64,000 bases of DNA. Origin: Methanothermobacter sp. (lineage in GTDB: Archaea; Methanobacteriota; Methanobacteria; Methanobacteriales; Methanothermobacteraceae). A program made the translations under genes and the position numbers. The DNA lies in the NCBI RefSeq assembly GCF_030055425.1, contig NZ_JASFYE010000001.1, forward strand, positions 27,685 to 91,684, in the 5' to 3' direction. The notes beneath the pieces are model-generated. The model searched no databases, was not told the origin of the DNA, and saw only the letters and a list, made by a program, of their open reading frames with translations. Positions 55,616 through 64,000 of this stretch are shown here, one piece after another. The first letter of the stretch is position 1. Each line of letters starts with the position of its first letter.

Positions 55616-55981
55616 TTAGTTACCCATCCCTGGATTGATCCCGGCGCCCTTCATGGCTTCCTGGATGTTAACCTGCATCTCCTGCAGTTTTTTCATCACA
55701 CGTTCTTCCTGTCGCTGGATGGTTTTCTCCCTTAACTGGAGAGTTTCAAGTTTCTCCTCAAGTTCAGCTGTGATTTCACCCTTATCTACCTTTATAAGGA
55801 TGTTTCCTGAACTCTTAAATACCTCAGCGTCATCTGCAGCCTTTGAGAGTTCATCAAGGGCCTTCTGTGTTTCATTAATCTGCATTTCAACCGTCTGTTT
55901 CTGCACAGATATTGCCTGTGCCTGCTGCTGCAGCTGCTGGAACTGGGCCAGCTGGTGCTGTACATTCTGTGGAAGTTCCAT
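55616..55981 (-). CDS. pfdB: prefoldin beta subunit
   Basis: A 121-residue subunit of prefoldin (GimC), a hexameric chaperone that holds unfolded proteins with coiled-coil arms. It has a Gln-rich N-terminal coil (NVQHQLAQFQQLQQQAQAI), a central hairpin (VFKSSGNILIKVDKGEITAEL) and a C-terminal coil. ATG 55981 has AAAGGTGAT upstream; the extra nine codons to 56008 are out of register with the family. It is in the superoperon after the Pcc1-like gene. Confidence 0.95.
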   Translation of the reverse strand: MELPQNVQHQLAQFQQLQQQAQAISVQKQTVEMQINETQKALDELSKAADDAEVFKSSGNILIKVDKGEITAELEEKLETLQLREKTIQRQEERVMKKLQEMQVNIQEAMKGAGINPGMGN

Positions 55982-56004
55982 ACTATCACCTTTCATTAAT
56001 TCAA

Positions 56005-56286
56005 TCATGAATCCTGTTGATCTGGAGGGATTAGTTCCATCATATCCATTGAGAGCCTCACCCAGCGGAGCGATGAGTTTAGGGCCGCCCTGAATGATGC
56101 CGTGTCCCGGGCACTGATTTTTATGGTTATCCTGTCATCCTCAAGGTCCACTGAAACTGAAGACCTTCCAGATGGAGAATCCATGAACTCCAGCTTAACT
56201 GCCCTGTAAACCACTGAAGAGGATTCAGGGTTTCCTGTGGATATTTCAATGAATCCCTGAATTCTATTAAGACCCACATCACTCAC
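56005..56286 (-). CDS. KEOPS subunit Pcc1-like protein
   Basis: A 93-residue protein of the Pcc1 family, the KEOPS subunit that dimerises the complex making t6A in tRNA. It has the compact alpha/beta pattern SSVVYRAVKLEFMDSPSGRSSVSV, DDRITIKISARDTASFRAALNSSLRWV, which is the typical Pcc1 end. GTG 56286 or GTG 56277 is the start; GTGAGTGAT overlaps it. The start overlaps the Brix-domain gene by 8 bp. Confidence 0.85.
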   Translation of the reverse strand: MSDVGLNRIQGFIEISTGNPESSSVVYRAVKLEFMDSPSGRSSVSVDLEDDRITIKISARDTASFRAALNSSLRWVRLSMDMMELIPPDQQDS

Positions 56287-56746
56287 CGGTCTTAAAGTCC
56301 CTTATCAGCAGTTTGAACCCTGCAGGTTCGCCAGTGGCATCAAAAAGCTCCATAACCCAGGGGTAATCATCACCCTCCCTGAGTTCCCAGACGCTCCCGG
56401 ATGCCTCGGGATCAACTTCAAGACCCATGAGCCTGCAGATGCCCTGAAGTTCAGGGGGGCATGATCTTGTCCTTCTAGCAGTGGAATCCCTCTCGGATCC
56501 CCTGATGTCAAAGGATGGGTTGAACAGGATGTATCCCATCTCGTCTCCCCTCTCACCAAGGAACGTTATCCTGGAAGGGTTTCCGTGTCTTTCAGATACA
56601 ACAGTCACGGGTCCAGATGCCTCGATGAGCACGTCCCTGATACTCATCTTGCCCCTGTTGACATACCTCCAGCCCATTATCCTGGAGAGCCTCTGGGAAA
56701 ACGATCTTGTTCGCTGGGAGGGCTTCCTGGATGTTGTAAGAAGCAT
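56279..56746 (-). CDS. archaeal Brix/Imp4-domain ribosome biogenesis protein (Mil type)
   Basis: A 155-residue basic protein of the archaeal Imp4/Brix group; the M. thermautotrophicus homologue Mil has a crystal structure. Motifs: SRKPSQRTRSFSQRLS at the N-terminus, SERHGNPSRITFL, and a C-terminal AGFKLLIRDF. Such proteins assist ribosomal RNA processing. ATG 56746 directly follows GGTAGG and starts next to the rpoP stop codon, so translation may be coupled. Confidence 0.9.
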   Translation of the reverse strand: MLLTTSRKPSQRTRSFSQRLSRIMGWRYVNRGKMSIRDVLIEASGPVTVVSERHGNPSRITFLGERGDEMGYILFNPSFDIRGSERDSTARRTRSCPPELQGICRLMGLEVDPEASGSVWELREGDDYPWVMELFDATGEPAGFKLLIRDFKTGE

Positions 56747-56747
56747 C

Positions 56748-56879
56748 CTACCGTGCCCTTATGGTCCTCTTAACAGGAGGCACCTCCTTGAAGAGGATCC
56801 TGTACCTGCACCTGGGGCACTTATTCTCCATGTACTTCTTGGGGTCGATCAGGGTTCCGCACTGGGCGCAACGGTACAA
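56748..56879 (-). CDS. rpoP: RNA polymerase subunit P (Rpb12-like)
   Basis: A 43-codon gene from TTG 56879. The product [16 protein letters not shown] ... [12 protein letters not shown] has the four-Cys zinc ribbon (CAQC, CPRC) of archaeal RpoP/eukaryotic Rpb12, and ends VKRTIRAR as in its relatives. GGAGGT lies eight bases upstream, inside the L37Ae gene end. It sits between the L37Ae and the Brix-domain genes, the conserved archaeal order. Confidence 0.95.
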   Translation of the reverse strand: MYRCAQCGTLIDPKKYMENKCPRCRYRILFKEVPPVKRTIRAR

Positions 56880-56880
56880 T

Positions 56881-57150
56881 CTACTTACCTCCAACTATCC
56901 TCTTGATGTTACGGGCTGCTGTCTTACCCATCGGGGTTACAGGCAGGTACGCGCCGCCTGTGAATACAGCGCCACACTTTCTGCACTTCCATATGCCCCT
57001 GCTCTCCCTTTTAACACCTGGCCTGTCACAGCTGGGGCATACGTGCTTCCTCTTCATCTCTTCTTCAATCTTCTTGACAGCTCTTTTAGCTTTACGACCG
57101 TAACGTGGACCGAAACGTCCTGTAATACCAACTTTCTTTGTTCTTGCCAT
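56881..57150 (-). CDS. rpl37ae: ribosomal protein L37Ae
   Basis: An 89-residue large-subunit protein with a zinc ribbon: CPSC ... CRKC. It begins [20 protein letters not shown] and ends [10 protein letters not shown], both typical. ATG 57150 has GGAGTGAT upstream. It is followed by rpoP after 1 bp; the Rrp42 gene lies upstream after a 158-bp gap that contains repeats. Confidence 0.97.
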   Translation of the reverse strand: MARTKKVGITGRFGPRYGRKAKRAVKKIEEEMKRKHVCPSCDRPGVKRESRGIWKCRKCGAVFTGGAYLPVTPMGKTAARNIKRIVGGK

Positions 57151-57210
57151 TTTATCACTCCAGTAAATATGATGTTATAGGTATTGTAAGGCCACTATTT
57201 AAGATTTGGG

Positions 57211-57301
57211 GAGCCACCAGAATATGGTGACCTCCGATTCCTCCCAACCATAACTACTCATGAGAACAGAGCCACTGGAATATGGTGACCTCTGATTCCT
57301 C
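57211..57301. repeat. 33-bp direct repeat, period 58 bp
   Basis: Copies at 57211-57243 and 57269-57301 match at 30 of 33 bases; both begin GAGCCAC and contain GGAATATGGTGACCTC or AGAATATGGTGACCTC. They lie in the gap between L37Ae and Rrp42, inside a superoperon where gaps are otherwise tiny. Confidence 0.85.
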
Positions 57302-57308
57302 TAGGGAT

Positions 57309-58112
57309 TCAGGGTGCCATTGACTTATCAAGGTACTCGATGAGCTGTGGCACCTTCTCCCTTGCAATGGAAACCGCCCTCAGGACATCCTCCCTTGTGA
57401 GGGCCCCCTCACCGCCCTTCTGCATGGCGCATATGGAGCCATCCTCTGTCACCCCTATGGACAGCCTTGCGGTGAGTATGTCCTCCTCCTCAAGGCATGG
57501 GTCCAGTATTATCTCATCACCAATCTTTGCAAAGGTGCACATTAGGGCCTTCCTGTTGATGGGGAGTGGCTGCATATTTTCCCTATCAATAAGGACCTCA
57601 CCATCCTCAACCTCCGCAGTGGGTATCCTTGTATCGAGGAGCGCCGCCACAGTTGCAAGTACCGCGGCATCAAAGAGGTTGCCGTCGTAGTCGATTATGT
57701 GGAGGTCCATGAACAGCATCCAGACCTTGCTGCCCTCTATTATGCAGAGTTTTTCAAGGTCTATCATCTGACTCTCCCTTATGCAGCGGTCAACAACCCT
57801 TGATAGTTCAACCGAACGCTCATCGGGAGGCCCTGGCTCAAAGGTTGGTGATGCCATGGGTAGTAGTTCGGAGTTTGTGAGTATCACTCCCATCTCAGGG
57901 GTGTCAGGGAATGGTTCACCTATCTGCGGCTTTACACCAACTATTATCTGTGTGTTGCCGAGTTTGACCCTTGAGGAACCCTCAGCCTTGGATATCACCC
58001 CTGTTTCAATGGATATGTCCCTGAACTCATGGAGTGACCTTCCATCAATTCGCTCCTTGTTATTTATAAGGTCTGTTATACTTTTTCTTGTAATTTCAGG
58101 TATTATATCCAT
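57309..58112 (-). CDS. rrp42: exosome complex protein Rrp42
   Basis: A 267-residue RNase PH-fold subunit of the archaeal exosome; it pairs with Rrp41 in the hexameric ring but is itself inactive. Motifs: [53 protein letters not shown]. The frame extends far upstream; the coding region begins near ATG 58112, 2 bp after the Rrp41 stop, with GGTGA upstream. It follows the usual gene order. Confidence 0.95.
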   Translation of the reverse strand: MDIIPEITRKSITDLINNKERIDGRSLHEFRDISIETGVISKAEGSSRVKLGNTQIIVGVKPQIGEPFPDTPEMGVILTNSELLPMASPTFEPGPPDERSVELSRVVDRCIRESQMIDLEKLCIIEGSKVWMLFMDLHIIDYDGNLFDAAVLATVAALLDTRIPTAEVEDGEVLIDRENMQPLPINRKALMCTFAKIGDEIILDPCLEEEDILTARLSIGVTEDGSICAMQKGGEGALTREDVLRAVSIAREKVPQLIEYLDKSMAP

Positions 58113-58113
58113 T

Positions 58114-58836
58114 TTATTCACCATACCTCTTTCTGAGGGCCTCTTTCTGAACCTCATGTATTCTGAGGCAACCCTCCACTGCCAGGTCAAGGGCCCTTTC
58201 AAATTCATCCTCTGACAGGTTTCCGTCACTCTGGAGAAGTGTGATCTCACGTGTCCTTGGTAGGATTGCAACCGGTACATCCGCCTGCCCGGCCTTGTCC
58301 TCCTCCTCAGAGAGGTCAAGGACAACCTGGTCGTTAACCTTACCCGCGGCACAGGCGACAACCATGTCCCTCATGGGTATCCCGGCATCTGCAAGGGCCA
58401 CGGATGCTGCTGTGATACCCGCGCATCTCGTACCGCCCTCTGCCTCAAGAACCTCTATGAAAACGTCTATGACGGACCTTGGAAACTTTTCAAGTATCAG
58501 TGCAGGCCTCAGGGCCTCCGCGGTTATCTTGGAAATCTCGACAGAGCGCCTGTCTGGACCCGGTCTCTTTCTCTCCTCAACAGAGAATGGTGCCATGTTG
58601 TACCTGCACCTTATAACTGCCCTGTCAGGTCGCTGCAGCTTCCTTATCTGTGCCTCTCTTGGCCCATAAACAGCTACAAGTATCTTGTTACCTCCAAATT
58701 CAAGGTAGGATGAACCGTCAGCCCTTTCAAGTATTCCAGCCTCAATTTTCAGGGGCCTGAGTTCATCAAATGCCCTTCCATCCTCCCTGACACTGGGGGA
58801 GGTTTTCAGCTGATCCTGTGTGATGATACCAATCAC
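58114..58836 (-). CDS. rrp41: exosome complex exonuclease Rrp41
   Basis: A 240-residue phosphorolytic 3'-5' exonuclease, the catalytic exosome subunit. It has [36 protein letters not shown], a positively charged [10 protein letters not shown] loop, and the [18 protein letters not shown] active-site region with the catalytic Asp. GTG 58836 overlaps the Rrp4 stop (GTGA). Confidence 0.96.
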   Translation of the reverse strand: MIGIITQDQLKTSPSVREDGRAFDELRPLKIEAGILERADGSSYLEFGGNKILVAVYGPREAQIRKLQRPDRAVIRCRYNMAPFSVEERKRPGPDRRSVEISKITAEALRPALILEKFPRSVIDVFIEVLEAEGGTRCAGITAASVALADAGIPMRDMVVACAAGKVNDQVVLDLSEEEDKAGQADVPVAILPRTREITLLQSDGNLSEDEFERALDLAVEGCLRIHEVQKEALRKRYGE

Positions 58837-59696
58837 CTCTGTTCCTCGGAATTATTTTCATCCTTAACTTCTTCATGCCCTGATTCTTCGCCCTCGGATA
58901 ATTCCTCTTCATATTCTCCTATGTCATCAGGGGTTTCTGTTTCTTTTTCCATCTCCGCGGCATCCTCAACTGGAGCCTCCGGTTCAGACACTTCAGACCC
59001 GTCATCCTCATCCAGCTCAGTGGGTTCAGTGCCGGTGAGTCTGTCCAGAAGTTCCCTTACACGGTCTGTGAGTCCTGATGTGTGGGCCTCACGGTCTATC
59101 ATCAATATAACCCTCTCGGCTATCCTCTCCATATCGGGTTCACCCTTTATCCAGACGACTCCATTCTGGCCCACAACGATATCACAGTGGGTCTTCTCCT
59201 TGACCATGTTTATCATGGATCCCCTTTTGCCTATGAGCCTTGGAACCTTTGTGGGTGTTATGTATACCAGAATTCCGTCCCTGAACTTTCCAAGGCCCCG
59301 GCCCTTAAGGCCCAGTTTAACCTTCTTGACCTCGTCCACATCAACTACCCTTAAAAGGAGCACGTCGCCTATGTCAAAGACGTTCTCAAGTTCCCTTTTC
59401 TCCTTGCCGAAAACCTCCGATGCCGGCAGGAGCCCGCTGTAGGGGGAGTTTATATCCAGGCCCCACATTGAGAACCTTATATCCGTGATTTCACCAATCA
59501 CCACATCTCCCCTTTTGGGGATGTATTTGCTCTGAAGTGGTATCACATTTATCTTCTTATTTCTGACAGAAACAAGTCCAACGAATGATGAACATATTTT
59601 TTTACCCTCTTTAAATGTCCCTCTGCCAGGGTAGTAATCATTTTCTGCCAGAACCTGACCTGGAACAACCAGGTCCTTTTCATTTACGAGTAACAC
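58833..59696 (-). CDS. rrp4: exosome complex RNA-binding protein Rrp4
   Basis: A 287-residue cap subunit of the exosome. An N-terminal domain is followed by S1 ([21 protein letters not shown], about 60-140) and KH ([17 protein letters not shown], about 150-200). The last 80 residues are an acidic Glu-rich tail. GTG 59696 has GGGAGG six bases upstream; the ATG one base earlier is out of frame. Confidence 0.95.
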   Translation of the reverse strand: MLLVNEKDLVVPGQVLAENDYYPGRGTFKEGKKICSSFVGLVSVRNKKINVIPLQSKYIPKRGDVVIGEITDIRFSMWGLDINSPYSGLLPASEVFGKEKRELENVFDIGDVLLLRVVDVDEVKKVKLGLKGRGLGKFRDGILVYITPTKVPRLIGKRGSMINMVKEKTHCDIVVGQNGVVWIKGEPDMERIAERVILMIDREAHTSGLTDRVRELLDRLTGTEPTELDEDDGSEVSEPEAPVEDAAEMEKETETPDDIGEYEEELSEGEESGHEEVKDENNSEEQR

Positions 59697-59740
59697 ATTA
59701 TGCCTCCCTGTTTTTTGAAGGCGAAAAAGGAGAGGAGGGT

Positions 59741-60439
59741 TTACTTGATAATCCTGGTCTCAACGTTACCGCCGGTGAGTTCATTGATTTTCTGGTAGAA
59801 ACTATCCTGAAGACCCCCTGGTATCTCAACCACTGCTATCCATGACCCGTCACTCTGCCATTCCTCATTCTTTATTTTCCCGAAACTGGAAATCACGCCG
59901 TAGGCTGGGCCGGCCCTGTCGCCTGGTATCTTTATGGCAACGGTGACCTTCTCGAATTTTATGGGGATCTTGGTCCTTATGGCCTTCAGGACAATGTTGA
60001 CCTGCTCATCAACTGTTTTGAATGGATCAACGTGAACCCTTGCTTCCTCCATTGCCTTTTCAATCCTTTTTGGAGGGTGAGGAAGTCCGTTCTGGGGGTT
60101 TATAGCTTCACGTGCAATTTTACTGATGATTTTTTTGCGTTTATCCTCTATCATCTGTCTTCTCTGTTCTGCAGTGAGCTGTATTGTCCCCCTCTGAAGT
60201 ATTATGGGTGTTACCTCAAGAGGATCCGCTGTTTCAAAGACCTTCCTCATGGCCTCCTCAGATGCCTTATCACCCTTTCTGGCGTCCCTGAAGACCTCCT
60301 GGACCGCCAGAACATCCTCAACACTGACCTCTGAATCCTCTCTCCGGAATTCAGCTGCAAGGTCAGGGTCCACTAGAATTTCGAATCGCTCGCCATGGGA
60401 TTCGAGCCGGGCGATAACCGCATCTTCAAGGCTGACCAT
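59741..60439 (-). CDS. ribosome maturation protein SBDS
   Basis: A 232-residue SBDS-family protein that helps release anti-association factor from the 60S-like subunit. Three domains are seen: N-terminal ([18 protein letters not shown]), a helical middle and a C-terminal ferredoxin-like part ending [13 protein letters not shown] 60439 has AGAGGAGT upstream. It sits between psmA and rrp4, the conserved archaeal order. Confidence 0.96.
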   Translation of the reverse strand: MVSLEDAVIARLESHGERFEILVDPDLAAEFRREDSEVSVEDVLAVQEVFRDARKGDKASEEAMRKVFETADPLEVTPIILQRGTIQLTAEQRRQMIEDKRKKIISKIAREAINPQNGLPHPPKRIEKAMEEARVHVDPFKTVDEQVNIVLKAIRTKIPIKFEKVTVAIKIPGDRAGPAYGVISSFGKIKNEEWQSDGSWIAVVEIPGGLQDSFYQKINELTGGNVETRIIK

Positions 60440-60443
60440 TTTT

Positions 60444-61190
<747 letters not shown>

Positions 61191-61253
61191 TTTTCTAACC
61201 TCTCTTTATTGATGAATAAATCTGGTAATCATGAGACATGTGATACAAATCAG

Positions 61254-61634
61254 TCAGTATTTATCTTTCTTGGAAGGTTTAATAAACTTTTGTGTTGCAG
61301 AGCGCACCGTCCCTGAGAGTCCCAGTATATGGAATACCACCCTTGTCCCGCTGTGGTGGTGTGCCGCTGTGAGGGCAGCCATAACCTTTCCCTCGTAACC
61401 CCTCTGGCACTGAAGCACCCCCCTGATCCTTACTGCATCCGGGAAATCAAATCGCCAGAGTTTCATGAGCCATAAACGGAAATTTGATGTCTCACATTCG
61501 CCGTGGAGTTTGAGGCAGCTGTCCCATATGAGGGATACGATTTCATCCCTTGAGAACTCCCTCTCGGATATCAGTTCAAAGGCGATGTACCTCTTTGGGT
61601 TCCTGAGGGTGGGGGGGAGTATCTTCATCCTCAT
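61254..61634 (-). CDS. rnp2: ribonuclease P protein component 2 (Pop5)
   Basis: A 126-residue Pop5 homologue, one of the archaeal RNase P proteins that help cut the 5' leader from tRNA. It starts LPPTLRNPKRYIAFELISE and has CQRGYEGKVMAALTAAHHHSG. ATG 61634 has GGTGAAGA upstream. It lies in the superoperon between the Rpp30 and psmA genes. Confidence 0.93.
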   Translation of the reverse strand: MRMKILPPTLRNPKRYIAFELISEREFSRDEIVSLIWDSCLKLHGECETSNFRLWLMKLWRFDFPDAVRIRGVLQCQRGYEGKVMAALTAAHHHSGTRVVFHILGLSGTVRSATQKFIKPSKKDKY

Positions 61635-61709
61635 GTCTTCACCAGGTTTCAGTCCTGTTCTTCATCATCACAAGTCTGTTTTTTTATTCCAGTTTCCATT
61701 TGGCTCTTT

Positions 61710-62489
61710 TCAGACCTCTTCCTCATCCTCCACAAGCCTCACACCATCTGCAATCATAAGGGGGCGTTTGCGTGAGTATTCGATTATGGAGGATGGTGTT
61801 GATGAGAGAGCCCTCCCTGCCTCCTGGGGACCCATGCCAAAGCACCCTGCCAGGTTCATGAGGTCACGGGGTGTGCGGAGGTCATATATTGATGATGCCC
61901 TGCTTGAGAGTAAGAGTGGAAAATCGAATTTTCTGTGGAGTTTAAGGATGTCCCTGAAGTACTCAAGAACCCTCGCCCTTACCTTGAGCCATGAGCCCAT
62001 GATATCGGTGGTGAAAAGTTCAACTGCAACCCTGTTCCTTGCAGCCTCCCTTGCAAGGACATGGTTCATTCCAGCGTCCCTCCTTGAGGAGTAGGGTGCA
62101 GAGAGGACATCCACCCGGGGGTTCTCACAGGCGGCGCGGTTCACCTTAAGGTCACCCCCTGAAACGTATACAACGTCGGCCTTCCTCCTGAAGCGGTTAA
62201 CCTTGCGCCTCATATCCTGGGGGTTCGATGCGTTTATCATAACACCGGCTGCCACCTCAAGATCCCTGATTTCAGGGTTATCCCTCAGGAGTTCAATCTC
62301 TGGCTGAAGGCTGCTGTAGGTCTCATCGGGACAGACCAGAACAGCCCCATGGTATCCGAGGCGGGAAGCCTCAGCAAGAAGTCGCAGACTGGAATCATGG
62401 TCACCTGCCTGGATGTGGAAGTCAAAGAATTTAATCTGCCTGGAGGACTCACTTATTCGAGCATCCTCCTTGAAGTCAAAGGATTTCAT
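61710..62489 (-). CDS. rnp3: ribonuclease P protein component 3 (Rpp30)
   Basis: A 259-residue TIM-barrel RNase P subunit that pairs with Pop5. It has KFFDFHIQAGDHDSSLRLLAEASRLGYHGAVLV, GGDLKVNRAACENPRVDVLS and GMNHVLAREAARNRVAVELF. ATG 62489 begins MKSFDFKEDARI, while the family core starts about 20 residues later (IKFFDFHI), so the first residues are an unusual extension that copies a later sequence; see the repeat entry. Confidence 0.9.
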   Translation of the reverse strand: MKSFDFKEDARISESSRQIKFFDFHIQAGDHDSSLRLLAEASRLGYHGAVLVCPDETYSSLQPEIELLRDNPEIRDLEVAAGVMINASNPQDMRRKVNRFRRKADVVYVSGGDLKVNRAACENPRVDVLSAPYSSRRDAGMNHVLAREAARNRVAVELFTTDIMGSWLKVRARVLEYFRDILKLHRKFDFPLLLSSRASSIYDLRTPRDLMNLAGCFGMGPQEAGRALSSTPSSIIEYSRKRPLMIADGVRLVEDEEEV

Positions 62490-62571
62490 ATGAACCCTGC
62501 TGAAATCGGTTATTTGAGCATCCTAATGGAAGTTAAAGGATTCATCGTGCTATATGACCCAGTTATTCAAG
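62411..62571. repeat. three to four degenerate repeats of about 53-57 bp at the Rpp30 gene start
   Basis: The words GTCAAAG/GTTAAAG occur at 62421, 62475 and 62532, and TTATT(C/T)(G/A)AG at 62453, 62510 and 62563. Each unit is about 53-57 bp. The first lies within the gene, the second covers its start codon, the rest lie upstream. Confidence 0.75.
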
Positions 62572-62970
62572 TAATTTCCTTATATTCTCAGCTGCAACAT
62601 CCTTCTTTGCAGGGTAGGCCTCCACCTTGATCTTGAGGTGTATTGCATCACCGTGCCTTACAGGTTTCCAGATCCCCTCAAGGGCCTCCTGTTTATCCAG
62701 TCGGATGAACAGGTTACCGTTTTCATCGAACCGGTCCTCGAGTTCATCCATTCTGCCCCTGAAGACCTCAATGAATTTCTCCATGAATTCTCTTAGAGCC
62801 CTTCTGCGGTCCACCCTGCCCCTTAAAACTGTGATGGGGTTTCCATGGTAGCCCTCAGCCATTTCCCTTTCAGGTGCTGCAGCGGGTATTATGTTTCTGA
62901 GGGCCTCAAGGACCTTTTCCTCATCCTCGGTACCGTAAACCATGAGGCGGTAGGAGATGTTATGTATCAT
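62563..62970 (-). CDS. RNA-binding protein, COG1325/DUF54 family
   Basis: A 135-residue protein with an alpha/beta fold. It begins HNISYRLMVYGTEDEEKVLEALRN and has GYHGNPITVLRGRVDRRRALREFM, both typical of this archaeal family, which is sometimes labelled an exosome subunit. ATG 62970 has AGGA close upstream. It lies between L15e and the Rpp30 gene, the usual order. Binding to RNA is inferred from the family. Confidence 0.85.
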   Translation of the reverse strand: MIHNISYRLMVYGTEDEEKVLEALRNIIPAAAPEREMAEGYHGNPITVLRGRVDRRRALREFMEKFIEVFRGRMDELEDRFDENGNLFIRLDKQEALEGIWKPVRHGDAIHLKIKVEAYPAKKDVAAENIRKLLE

Positions 62971-62996
62971 TTTCCTAAAAATAATTAAGTGGGGCT

Positions 62997-63542
62997 TTAC
63001 CTTACCTTTTCAGCCCCTTTACCCCTGTTTCGGAGGCCCCTGTTCTTCTTACCTTCACTTGTGAGACCCCTGAACACACGTCCCCTGTGCTGCTTTTCAC
63101 AGATCCAGTTTATTTTGGGGTCATTCTTTATTGCTGGGTGGTTTGGATCAACGAGGATGACCTCATAGAACTTGTATTTTCCGTCCTCCCAGACCCAGTA
63201 GGAGTTGAGGACCTCCATGTTTGGGTATTTCCTTGCAACCCTTTCCTCTGCGATCCTCTTTATGCTCTTTGCAGTTGTGATTTTCTTAACACCCATTCTC
63301 TTGGGTCTTCTACCTGCCTTGAACCTGGTTTTTCTCTGGCTACCACGCCTTACACGCGTCCTCACAACTATGTATCCAGGTTTTGCCTTGTAACCAAGTG
63401 ATCTTGCACGGTCTATTCTTGTTGGCCTTTCAATCCTTTTAATTACAGGGTCCCTTCTCCATTTTGGGGTCCTTTCCCACATAAGCTCCCTTACATAGGA
63501 GTCCTTTGGATTTTTCCATGCGTCTTTAACATATTTGTACAT
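62997..63542 (-). CDS. rpl15e: ribosomal protein L15e
   Basis: A 181-residue basic protein of the large subunit. It starts [35 protein letters not shown] and has [17 protein letters not shown] and [23 protein letters not shown] at the C-terminus, both diagnostic. ATG 63542 has GAGGTG upstream. It heads the superoperon; the promoter must lie in the 458 bp beyond it. Confidence 0.97.
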   Translation of the reverse strand: MYKYVKDAWKNPKDSYVRELMWERTPKWRRDPVIKRIERPTRIDRARSLGYKAKPGYIVVRTRVRRGSQRKTRFKAGRRPKRMGVKKITTAKSIKRIAEERVARKYPNMEVLNSYWVWEDGKYKFYEVILVDPNHPAIKNDPKINWICEKQHRGRVFRGLTSEGKKNRGLRNRGKGAEKVR

Positions 63543-63828
63543 TGTTTTACACCTCTATTCTGTTCGGCTTTACGCCACATCCATGGGATCATATCCCTTA
63601 AAAATAGCGGTTTATGTACTACTACATTTGATGTGGTCACTTAAAAAGTTTACTGTTGGTTCCATGAATAAATCTGTTTATGCACGATTTTAGTGTCATT
63701 AACCATTTTGGTCTGGAATTTAAGTCCATTAAGCTAGATTAAGCTGGAATTTATATCCGGTAAACATTATGCAGATAATCCATGAAATCCAGATCATACA
63801 TTGTAAATACCATTACATGTCTTACTGA
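63543..63828. other. AT-rich region upstream of L15e
   Basis: About 286 bp with no convincing gene. It should contain the promoter of the ribosomal/exosome superoperon on the minus strand. The sequence is AT-rich and includes ACTTAAAAAG at about 63640; no RNA gene was recognised. Confidence 0.4.
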
Positions 63829-64000
63829 TTATTGATTTTAGTTAATCTATATCAAATTTGGTGCTCTCTAATGCGTCAGCCCTATCTCTTATTGATCTTA
63901 CTGTAATCTACCTATCTCTTATTGATCTTACTGTAATCTACCTATCTCTTATTGATCTTACTGTAATCTACCTATCTCTTATTGATCTTACTGTAATCTA
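63829..64000. repeat. 30-bp tandem repeats, at least four perfect copies
   Basis: The 30-bp unit begins CCTATCTCTTATTGATCTTA and is repeated without any change at 63881, 63911, 63941 and 63971, and continues to the window edge. A degenerate relative (TTATTGATTTTAGTTAATCTA) lies at 63829-63849. There are no unique spacers. Confidence 0.92.

Noticed and set aside
63881..64000. CRISPR array
   Set aside because: The 30-bp units follow each other without any spacer and all copies are identical; a CRISPR needs unique spacers between repeats.

Overview
The window is a chromosomal segment of a thermophilic hydrogenotrophic methanogen of the order Methanobacteriales, most likely a Methanothermobacter. 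The evidence is archaeal: Rrp4/Rrp41/Rrp42 exosome, proteasome alpha, SBDS, RNase P proteins Pop5 and Rpp30, L15e/L37e/L37Ae, RpoP, prefoldin beta, a nicotianamine synthase-like protein of the M. thermautotrophicus MtNAS type, TATA-box promoters, and strong Shine-Dalgarno sites of the GGAGGTGAT type. The gene order and many proteins match what I remember of M. thermautotrophicus Delta-H. The ribonucleotide reductase intein, as I recall it, is clearly diverged, so this is probably a related species rather than Delta-H itself.

Layout. 1-5.75 kb: a partial gene, an unknown protein, a zinc-ribbon membrane protein, DNA alkyltransferase (ogt), a two-PAS sensor histidine kinase, a CBS-MgtE magnesium transporter and a coiled-coil protein. 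5.9-10.5 kb: rhodanese, a CPBP membrane protease, three genes resembling the Bacillus ytfI/ytfJ pair, small exported and ligand-binding proteins, and half an EamA transporter. 10.7-17.2 kb: galE, a large sugar-kinase/ATPase fusion, a TPR-CPBP protein, galU, exported proteins and a YggU-family protein. 17.3-20.3 kb: tRNA-Leu(GAG), two small paralogous membrane proteins, a GIY-YIG-like protein, and an operon with a class IV NifH (probable CfbC, coenzyme F430 synthesis). 20.5-28.1 kb: U32 peptidase, purF, Toprim protein, L37e, LSm, then divergently a PUA protein, an ArfB-like deformylase and a B12-type ribonucleotide reductase interrupted by a 136-residue mini-intein. 28.3-30.4 kb: a two-gene AT-rich island with an oligosaccharide polymerase-like protein. 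30.4-35.6 kb: a large SF2 helicase and a regulator/thioesterase/acyl-CoA synthetase operon. 36-39.6 kb: two amt-glnK ammonium modules, the first amt frameshifted, the second under a clear NrpR-type operator. 40-43 kb: pdxS, a small membrane protein, and a PfkB kinase overlapping a HisA-like gene.

43.2-54.4 kb is the most unusual part. In one orientation it holds a nicotianamine synthase-like gene, a 968-residue surface protein with two FmdE-like metal-binding motifs, a 1646-residue surface-anchored CobN-like chelatase, a DUF2162-like membrane protein with a CPCC motif, and an ExbB/ExbD-like proton-driven pair. The intergenic regions share AT-rich repeated elements, including TTATTACT-N14-AGTAATAA. 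I propose that it is an energised metal or metallophore/tetrapyrrole handling system of the cell envelope, nickel being the most plausible cargo for a methanogen.

54.5-63.5 kb: a GNAT acetyltransferase with a duplicated C-terminal tail, then the conserved archaeal exosome/RNase P/proteasome/ribosomal superoperon, including the 43-codon rpoP gene. The window ends in four perfect copies of a 30-bp tandem repeat without spacers. Degenerate tandem repeats with a period of about 53-66 bp occur at four gene boundaries.
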